The notes beneath the pieces were generated by a model that did no database searches, was not told the DNA's origin, and saw only the letters and a program-made list of their open reading frames with translations. Of a stretch of 11,347 nucleotides of DNA, positions 10,601-11,347 are shown one piece after another. A program made the position numbers and the translations under genes. The first letter of the stretch is position 1. The number at the start of each line of letters is the position of its first letter. The stretch spans positions 112,135 to 123,481 of the forward strand of contig MU069534.1 in the NCBI GenBank assembly GCA_002284615.2, given 5' to 3'. The stretch comes from Dunaliella salina (taxonomy: Eukaryota > Chlorophyta > Chlorophyceae > Chlamydomonadales > Dunaliellaceae).

Positions 10601-11252
10601 GCAATTGTGTTCCTTGAAAAATAGCTCTGCAGATTTCTTTAGAGAGAAGGAAGGAAATGAAAACTTTGTAAGCAGTGAATACGTGCCCCACATCAAATAA
10701 GCAAGGGGGGTAAATTTAGGGCCAAGGCACCATGTATCCCCTCCACTAAATTGCAATGAAAAGCGTGGAAGTCTCTACCTTTTGCACCTCCATGCCGTAC
10801 ACTCCACCACCTTTGGACGAGAGAGGAGATGGAACGTACGGCATGAGATGGATTATTATCATCCACCTTTGCCGTACCTGCTTTCCATATTCCAGAACCA
10901 TGAATTAAAAAACACCAGTCACAGTTGGGCAGCAAACCAAAAAGCAAACCTCCTCATTTGTCAAGACCAGACTGTTCAGTTATCAGAATCTATGTGGCCT
11001 AGCATGCCAGCATAGGCTCAAGGGTAAAAAATGAGGGATTTCTTCACCACCCCTGCTCACCATGCATGGAGAGAAATCATGAAGTAAAGTCACAGCTACG
11101 CCATCCCAAACAGGCTGCATGCATTTGACGTAGGTTCCCTGCCCAGCATGCTAGCAAGGATTTCACCATTGTGCCCTGTTCCTCATCTGACATCTTTGCA
11201 GTGTGCATCAAGGAAGGCGTCAAGGTGCATGCTGAAATCATGATTCCTCTTG
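261..11252 (+). CDS. PPDK: Pyruvate, phosphate dikinase, internal part, 19 exons (joined)
   Basis: PPDK interconverts pyruvate + ATP + phosphate and PEP + AMP + pyrophosphate through a phosphohistidine. Exons: 261-322, 743-826, 1181-1248, 1651-1685, 2302-2361, 2671-2729, 3143-3191, 3703-3767, 4087-4101, 4751-4801, 5328-5421, 6246-6303, 7159-7287, 7855-7918, 8349-8407, 9284-9392, 10016-10101, 10475-10539, 11202-11252. Joined, they read 420 codons without a stop, and all 18 junctions keep phase. Landmarks seen, numbered from the first full codon: ATP-site D21, E23, Q35 and R37; PEP-utiliser signature [12 protein letters not shown] with catalytic H157; LVRTEHMFF (R268); [13 protein letters not shown] (R327); [18 protein letters not shown]. 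These correspond to D321, E323, Q335, R337, H455, R561 and R617 of the Clostridium symbiosum enzyme (family knowledge). The start, most of the ATP-grasp region and the last ~165 residues, with the Mg-binding acidic residues and active-site Cys, lie outside. Compartment cannot be judged without the N-terminus. Confidence 0.97.
323..742 (+). other. Intron 1 (420 nt)
   Basis: GT-AG, phase 0. The first 250 nt show nothing recognisable. From 581 the intron is a tandem duplication of its own 3' end together with part of exon 2. Confidence 0.85.
581..785 (+). repeat. Tandem duplication of intron 1 3' end plus exon 2 5' half
   Basis: Two copies about 122 bp apart, 581-662 and 703-785. Both start CAATGGAT and run through the acceptor region into exon 2. 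The first copy reads [14 protein letters not shown] against [14 protein letters not shown] of the true exon. The true acceptor TATAG|GAC corresponds to ACAA|GAC in the copy, so its acceptor is changed. After 662 the copy diverges and loses the Gln and Arg of the ATP site. Confidence 0.9.
743..826 (+). CDS. PPDK: PPDK exon 2 (ATP-site residues)
   Basis: Residues 21-48, [20 protein letters not shown] then RTGLAALT. D21, E23, Q35 and R37 align with ATP/Mg-site residues D321, E323, Q335 and R337 of the C. symbiosum enzyme. The acceptor is TATAG at 738-742 and the donor GTAAGG at 827; both borders are phase 0. The intron falls exactly before the conserved Asp. A broken copy of its first half lies 122 bp upstream. 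Confidence 0.95.
943..1041. repeat. Long near-perfect inverted repeat (hairpin) in intron 2
   Basis: Arm 943-983 and the reverse complement of arm 1001-1041 agree at 38 of 41 positions. Two of the three differences would be G-U pairs in the + strand RNA and one is a mismatch. The loop is 17 nt (984-1000). Weaker complementarity continues outwards: 12 of 18 for 925-942 with 1042-1059, then a block around 897-920 with 1076-1100. Intron 2 is 827-1180, so the foldback is nearly centred in it. It resembles an intronic small-RNA precursor or a foldback element; the sequence alone cannot separate these. Confidence 0.9.
1101..1141 (+). repeat. Short direct repeat in intron 2
   Basis: Two adjacent copies of about 20 bp sharing CTCTTGCAGTACA, at about 1101-1120 and 1121-1141. 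Each contains a TTGCAG that looks like an acceptor; the true acceptor is at 1179-1180. Confidence 0.7.
1181..1248 (+). CDS. PPDK: PPDK exon 3
   Basis: Residues 49-70 plus two bases of codon 71: [20 protein letters not shown] then EP. The family has A(V/C)D(M/L)V-EGLI----A---VEP at this place. The acceptor is ACGCAG (1175-1180) and the donor GTAAGA at 1249 (phase 2). It aligns to exon 2 without a gap. Confidence 0.95.
1249..1650 (+). other. Intron 3 (402 nt)
   Basis: GT-AG, phase 2. It contains a direct repeat of about 26 bp (around 1272-1297 and 1308-1333, sharing GCAGCAT-TTAATGG and CAAGGGGC), a 12-bp palindrome TTGCAGCTGCAA near 1388, a small inverted repeat GAGCAATT/AATTGCTC (1482-1489 and 1516-1523), and the CA tract listed separately. 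Confidence 0.8.
1577..1643. repeat. (CA)n microsatellite next to the exon 4 acceptor
   Basis: About 33 uninterrupted CA units end seven bases before exon 4. They stand where a pyrimidine tract would normally be. The His-Thr and Cys-Val frames through it are repeat artefacts. Confidence 0.97.
1651..1685 (+). CDS. PPDK: PPDK exon 4 (35 nt)
   Basis: Encodes R71 (split) and [11 protein letters not shown], the conserved 'LDQLLHP-F' hinge between the nucleotide-binding and phosphohistidine domains. The acceptor is CTCACAG at 1644-1650, only seven bases after a long CA microsatellite. The donor is GTAAAG at 1686 (phase 1). Confidence 0.95.
1686..2301 (+). other. Intron 4 (616 nt)
   Basis: GT-AG, phase 1. 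The only structure I see is a 20-bp tandem duplication, GCTTTGCCGGCATTTTCT at 1931-1948 and again at 1951-1968. The long open frame across 1874-2269 has no similarity to PPDK and spans no splice border, so I do not call it a gene. Confidence 0.75.
2302..2361 (+). CDS. PPDK: PPDK exon 5
   Basis: Encodes D83 (split) then [19 protein letters not shown], matching the start of the phosphohistidine domain, where the family has '---GLPASPGAA-G'. The acceptor is GCCTGCAG at 2294-2301. The donor is GTGCGG at 2362, a weak GT site (phase 1). Confidence 0.94.
2362..2670 (+). other. Intron 5 (309 nt)
   Basis: GT-AG, phase 1. It ends in a good pyrimidine-rich acceptor. I see no repeat, RNA gene or coding segment in it. 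Confidence 0.75.
2671..2729 (+). CDS. PPDK: PPDK exon 6
   Basis: Encodes G103 (split) then [19 protein letters not shown], the 'SPGAA-G-(I/V)-FTA-DA' segment. The acceptor follows a pyrimidine tract and TTTGCAG (2664-2670). The donor is GTGCGT at 2730 (phase 0). Confidence 0.96.
2730..3142 (+). other. Intron 6 (413 nt)
   Basis: GT-AG, phase 0. It holds a near-palindrome GTGAATTCATTCAC (around 2957-2970). Open frames cross it but none continues the PPDK protein, and exons 6 and 7 join without a gap. Confidence 0.75.
3143..3191 (+). CDS. PPDK: PPDK exon 7
   Basis: Residues 123-138, [16 protein letters not shown], equal to the family's 'G--VILVR-ETSPEDV'. The acceptor is CTCCACAG (3135-3142) and the donor GTGAGC at 3192 (phase 1). 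A 66-bp tandem repeat begins 15 nt after the donor. Confidence 0.96.
3192..3702 (+). other. Intron 7 (511 nt)
   Basis: GT-AG, phase 1. The first 40% is the 66-bp tandem array listed separately. The rest (about 3404-3702) shows no recognisable feature. Confidence 0.75.
3207..3403. repeat. 66-bp tandem repeat, three copies, each with a hairpin
   Basis: Copies at 3207-3272, 3273-3338 and 3339-3403, each starting GCATGCTGC and ending in TTTCAGAACA. They differ at only a few bases, so the array is young. Each unit holds the inverted repeat TTGAAGCA / TGCTTCAA with a 13-nt loop. No match to a neighbouring exon is visible. Confidence 0.95.
3703..3767 (+). CDS. PPDK: PPDK exon 8 (catalytic phosphohistidine)
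   Basis: Residues 139-160, G (split) [20 protein letters not shown] then V. Codon 3756-3758 encodes the catalytic histidine, which carries the phosphoryl group between the two distant active sites. T155 (3750-3752), two residues before it, is the position phosphorylated in plant PPDK by its regulatory kinase/phosphatase; bacteria also have Thr there, so this does not prove regulation. The acceptor is CACCAG and the donor GTGGGT at 3768 (phase 0). Other nearby GTs break the match to the motif. Confidence 0.96.
3768..4086 (+). other. Intron 8 (319 nt)
   Basis: GT-AG, phase 0, between the catalytic-His exon and the microexon. It contains a small perfect hairpin, AGCATGT-TGAG-ACATGCT, near 3918-3935. 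No coding segment or repeat seen. Confidence 0.75.
4087..4101 (+). CDS. PPDK: PPDK exon 9, 15-nt microexon
   Basis: Five codons, VARGW, complete the PEP-utiliser signature: exon 8 ends SHAAV, this exon supplies V-A-R-G-W, and exon 10 starts GKPCVCG. The family reads SHAAVVARGWGKCCVSG, so no residue is missing or extra. The sites are strong: CTTCTGTGCAG before, GTGAGT after (phase 0 on both sides). The flanking introns are 319 and 649 nt. Confidence 0.93.
4141..4286. repeat. Tandem repeat of about 42-54 bp, three copies
   Basis: Copies at about 4141-4194, 4195-4235 and 4236-4286. Each has a TAGGA-rich head (TAGGATAGGA) and the tail ACTGACTTCAAGGGC. The middle copy has a shorter head and lacks one T in the tail context. 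It starts about 40 nt after the microexon donor. Confidence 0.9.
4381..4697. repeat. Diverged tandem repeat of about 150-170 bp, two copies
   Basis: Copies at about 4381-4552 and 4553-4697. Shared blocks in the same order: GTTGA-AAGG-GTCTTAGGAGC, TGCAACTT, TTGAAAGTATG, TGGTGCTATTT-AACAGC, GAGGAT. The first copy also repeats its GCATGCAGAATGTAC block inside. The copies are clearly older than the 66-bp array. Confidence 0.85.
4751..4801 (+). CDS. PPDK: PPDK exon 10
   Basis: Residues 166-182, [17 protein letters not shown], match the 'G-CCVSG----V' end of the phosphohistidine domain. The usual CVSG is CVCG here. The acceptor is TTCAACAG (4743-4750) and the donor GTGAGG at 4802; both borders are phase 0. 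Confidence 0.95.
4802..5327 (+). other. Intron 10 (526 nt)
   Basis: GT-AG, phase 0. It carries the 28-bp minisatellite listed separately. The remainder (5130-5327) shows no clear feature. Confidence 0.8.
4887..5125. repeat. 28-bp minisatellite, five contiguous units and one displaced unit
   Basis: Units at 4887-4914, 4915-4942, 4943-4970, 4971-4994 (four bases short) and 4995-5022, then an isolated unit at 5098-5125. The core is GAGGTGCTGAGCCTGTCTTG. The flank CATTGATGATGG precedes both the first unit (about 4875) and the isolated one (about 5086), so a larger segment was duplicated too. There are no spacers between units, so it is not a CRISPR array. Confidence 0.93.
5328..5421 (+). CDS. 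PPDK: PPDK exon 11
   Basis: Residues 183-213. The second half, [17 protein letters not shown], equals the family's 'EG-(W/Y)-SLNG-TGEV' and closes the phosphohistidine domain. The acceptor is GCGCAG (5322-5327) and the donor GTAAGC at 5422 (phase 1). Two degenerate copies of its 3' half lie in the following intron. Confidence 0.95.
5339..5649 (+). repeat. Tandem copies of exon 11 3' half with donor, in intron 11
   Basis: The exon 11/intron 11 border segment (5339-5457) recurs at 5471-5570 and, shortened, at 5571-5649. Shared blocks: GTCCTGCATCAG, CCTCAATGGTACAAC, the donor region, and CATGAGTATGGACTCTGAGG. The second copy has an in-frame stop but keeps an intact donor, ATCAGAG|GTAAGG at 5553. 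In the third copy the donor GT has become AT (AGAG|ATAAGC). Confidence 0.93.
5422..6245 (+). other. Intron 11 (824 nt)
   Basis: GT-AG, phase 1. The first 230 nt are exon 11 copies. A pyrimidine-rich stretch follows, with three loose copies of a 21-25 bp motif (5804-5828, 5874-5894, 5895-5918, sharing TTG-TG---AGT-TTC-CTGCC). The part from 5940 to 6245 shows nothing recognisable. Confidence 0.8.
6246..6303 (+). CDS. PPDK: PPDK exon 12 (interdomain linker)
   Basis: Encodes G214 (split), [18 protein letters not shown] and two bases of Q233. This is the linker to the PEP/pyruvate domain, and '(L/F)-TFM-W-D' is completed by exon 13. The acceptor is CATATGCAG (6237-6245) and the donor GTGAGT at 6304 (phase 2). 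Confidence 0.93.
6304..7158 (+). other. Intron 12 (855 nt)
   Basis: GT-AG, phase 2. The first 180 nt are unremarkable. From about 6484 to the acceptor the intron is made of a repeating unit, exact in the middle and decayed towards both ends (listed separately). Confidence 0.8.
6484..7158 (+). repeat. 78-bp acceptor-like tandem array running into the exon 13 acceptor
   Basis: Three nearly identical 78-bp units, 6530-6607, 6608-6685 and 6686-about 6760, are flanked by decayed copies at 6484-6529, 6761-6825 and more weakly to 7158. Each unit has TGCCTGTATTTGCTTTTTAT followed by TTAG or TCAG, like a pyrimidine tract plus acceptor. The true acceptor, in TCTGCCTGCATTTCCCTCTT then CAG, looks like the last unit of the series. 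Decoy AGs end near 6595, 6673 and 6752. Confidence 0.88.
7159..7287 (+). CDS. PPDK: PPDK exon 13 (PEP/pyruvate domain, longest exon)
   Basis: Residues 234-275: [20 protein letters not shown] through [17 protein letters not shown]268 aligns with C. symbiosum R561, a PEP-binding residue. Most relatives have Cys before this Arg; here it is Val. The acceptor is CCCTCTTCAG (7149-7158). The donor is a GC site, AG|GCAAGT at 7288. The nearest GT (7292) would shift the frame at the next exon, so GC is required (phase 2). Confidence 0.97.
7288..7854 (+). other. Intron 13 (567 nt), GC-AG type
   Basis: Donor GCAAGT, acceptor GCGCAG, phase 2. It contains a three-copy repeat (7342-7540). The segment 7541-7854 shows no feature beyond a pyrimidine-rich stretch before the acceptor. 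Confidence 0.88.
7342..7540. repeat. Three-copy repeat of about 58-80 bp in intron 13
   Basis: Copies at about 7342-7421, 7422-7479 and 7480-7540, each starting GCCTGATAT-TGTGCAGG and ending near GCATGGATG. The first copy also holds a consensus donor, GCAAG|GTAAGT at 7389/7390, which the other copies lack. Confidence 0.87.
7855..7918 (+). CDS. PPDK: PPDK exon 14
   Basis: Completes S276, then [20 protein letters not shown] and Q. The family has 'DERI--VR-MI(L/M)A-S-E-R' directly after the RTEHMFF motif. The acceptor is GAGCGCAG (7847-7854) and the donor GTGCGC at 7919 (phase 0). Degenerate copies of this exon with its donor fill the next ~230 nt. Confidence 0.95.
7877..8146 (+). repeat. Degenerate tandem copies of exon 14 and its donor
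   Basis: The exon 14 3' end with donor (7877-7936) recurs best at 7998-8053: TTGACTGCCAGTACTGAGCT against TTGATTGCCAGTACCGAGCT in the exon. The match continues through the splice border to GTGCCCAATGCT against GCGCCCAGTGCAGATGCT. The copy's donor is CT instead of GT. Weaker copies lie at about 7945-7990, 8077-8106 and 8114-8146. Confidence 0.88.
7919..8348 (+). other. Intron 14 (430 nt)
   Basis: GT-AG, phase 0. About half of it (to 8146) is degenerate exon 14 copies. The segment 8147-8348 shows nothing recognisable. Confidence 0.8.
8349..8407 (+). CDS. PPDK: PPDK exon 15
   Basis: Residues 298-316, [19 protein letters not shown], match the family's 'AL--L-P-Q--DFEGIFRAM'. The acceptor is TTCTACAG (8341-8348). 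The donor is a second GC site, TTCAG|GCGAGT at 8408 (phase 2). Splicing at the next GT would throw exon 16 out of frame. Confidence 0.95.
8408..9283 (+). other. Intron 15 (876 nt), GC-AG type
   Basis: Donor GCGAGT, acceptor ACTGCAG, phase 2; the longest intron here. The region 8408-8860 shows nothing I can name. At 8865-8965 there is a three-copy repeat of about 37 bp, with GCACAC-GT-AAATGG and TGCTTGATG blocks. At 9115-9283 there are copies of the exon 16 acceptor. Confidence 0.88.
8865..8965. repeat. 37-38 bp tandem repeat, about 2.7 copies
   Basis: Units at 8865-8901, 8902-8939 and 8940-8965 share GC(A/G)CAC-G, AAATGG and GCTTGATGAC or its variants, followed by TGAATGCA. It lies within intron 15. 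Confidence 0.85.
9115..9300 (+). repeat. Tandem copies of the exon 16 acceptor and first codons
   Basis: The border GCAG|ATCTATGGACGGCATGGT at exon 16 is preceded by two copies: GCAG|ATCCATGGATGGCGCGG at 9133 and GCAG|ATCCATCGACGGCATGGT at 9181. In the same phase they read SMDGAAVA and SIDGMVVA, against SMDGMVVT in the exon. Between them a 22-25 bp unit, GTTGCTTTCCAACATATGCA, occurs about four times. Confidence 0.92.
9284..9392 (+). CDS. PPDK: PPDK exon 16 (LLDPPLHEF motif)
   Basis: Completes R317, then [37 protein letters not shown]327 aligns with C. symbiosum R617, a PEP/pyruvate-site residue. The acceptor is GACTGCAG (9276-9283) and the donor GTGAGG at 9393 (phase 0). The acceptor side has two decoy copies upstream and the donor side about three copies downstream. 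Confidence 0.96.
9352..9760 (+). repeat. Tandem copies of the exon 16 3' end and donor
   Basis: The segment from CCCAGCACTGACACGACTTT through the donor to TGCAATGCGTGTGTTG (9352-9451) recurs about three times in intron 16. The exon end CAGCTGGCGAAG|GTGAGG (GT at 9393) is echoed by CAACTGGAAAAG|GTCAGG (GT at 9538), CAACTGGTAAAG|GTGGGA (GT at 9639) and, weakly, GAGGCAAG|GTGCAA (GT at 9750). All keep a GT. Confidence 0.92.
9393..10015 (+). other. Intron 16 (623 nt)
   Basis: GT-AG, phase 0. The first 370 nt are exon 16 border copies. The last 250 nt show nothing else, apart from a short remnant CTACAGGCAACT near 9965 that may be one more decayed copy. Confidence 0.82.
10016..10101 (+). CDS. PPDK: PPDK exon 17
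   Basis: Residues 354-381, [20 protein letters not shown] then PMMGLRGC, with two bases of R382. The family has 'V---V--L-E-NPM(L/M)G-RGCRL' here. The acceptor is CGCTGCAG (10008-10015) and the donor GTGGGT at 10102 (phase 2). Confidence 0.96.
10102..10474 (+). other. Intron 17 (373 nt)
   Basis: GT-AG, phase 2. I see no repeat array, RNA gene or exon copy in it. Confidence 0.75.
10475..10539 (+). CDS. PPDK: PPDK exon 18
   Basis: Completes R382, then [20 protein letters not shown] and A, the 'GCRLG--YPE---MQ-RA(I/V)-EAA' segment of the PEP/pyruvate barrel. The acceptor is TGGTGCAG (10467-10474) and the donor GTAAAT at 10540 (phase 1). Confidence 0.96.
10540..11201 (+). other. Intron 18 (662 nt)
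   Basis: GT-AG, phase 1. The only structure noticed is a perfect 10-bp inverted repeat, CATGCCGTAC at 10791-10800 and GTACGGCATG at 10836-10845. A third partial copy, GCCGTACCTG, lies near 10870. There are no tandem arrays and no exon copies. Confidence 0.78.
11202..11252 (+). CDS. PPDK: PPDK exon 19 (last exon seen)
   Basis: Completes V404, then [16 protein letters not shown], equal to the family's '---G----PEIM(V/I)PLVG'. The acceptor is ATCTTTGCAG (11192-11201) and the donor a consensus GTAAGT at 11253 (phase 1). The next exon should begin by completing Val and reading Gly; no such exon is visible in the remaining 95 nt. Confidence 0.95.
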
Positions 11253-11347
11253 GTAAGTTTCGTTTTCGATTCCTCTTGATTGATTTTAGACTTTTATACT
11301 CCAGATAAGTATTTCCTGCCAAGCTTGCAGGGAAACCTATTCTCATG
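11253..11347 (+). other. 5' part of the intron after exon 19
   Basis: Begins with the consensus donor GTAAGT. The next PPDK exon (completing Val, then Gly) is not visible before the window ends. Confidence 0.75.

Noticed and set aside
11331..11347. Possible next exon after CTTGCAG at 11325-11331
   Set aside because: The join would read Gly-Lys-Pro-Ile-Leu instead of the expected Val-Gly of the EIM(I/V)PLVG motif. The true exon probably lies beyond the window.

Overview
The window is a piece of a eukaryotic nuclear genome carrying the middle part of one large, intron-rich gene on the + strand: pyruvate, phosphate dikinase (PPDK). I can place 19 exons (15 to 129 nt) between 261 and 11252. They splice into one continuous frame of 420 complete codons (1263 nt, about 11% of the window). 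The 18 complete introns are 309 to 876 nt. Sixteen are GT-AG and two are GC-AG. The gene starts upstream of base 1 and continues past base 11347: the start of the ATP-grasp region and the end of the PEP/pyruvate barrel are outside. I see no second gene, tRNA, rRNA, CRISPR array or complete transposon.

Layout: 1-260, intron tail with a long GT/GC microsatellite. 261-1685 (exons 1-4), end of the nucleotide-binding domain with its ATP-site residues. 2302-5421 (exons 5-11), the swivelling phosphohistidine domain with the catalytic histidine in exon 8 and a 15-nt microexon 9. 6246-11252 (exons 12-19), linker and first part of the C-terminal PEP/pyruvate domain. By my own recollected alignment the fragment spans about residues 300-707 of the roughly 874-residue bacterial enzyme.

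The organism looks like an intron-rich alga or similar protist: tiny exons, TGCAG-type acceptors, long GT/CA microsatellites, moderate GC. A chlorophyte green alga of the Volvox/Dunaliella kind is my best guess, held with low confidence; the sequence does not settle it.

The most unusual material is in the introns. At least six tracts are tandem copies of the gene's own exon-intron borders: copies of exon 2 with its acceptor, exon 11 with its donor, exon 14 with its donor, the exon 16 acceptor, the exon 16 donor, and an acceptor-like unit in intron 12. Some copies keep intact decoy splice sites and some have lost them. Intron 2 holds a near-perfect 41-bp inverted repeat (38/41) with weaker symmetry reaching towards both splice sites, resembling an intronic small-RNA precursor. 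Other introns carry 28-, about 50-, 66- and about 170-bp tandem repeats. A new multi-gene system is not visible; the novelty here is in intron structure and splicing.
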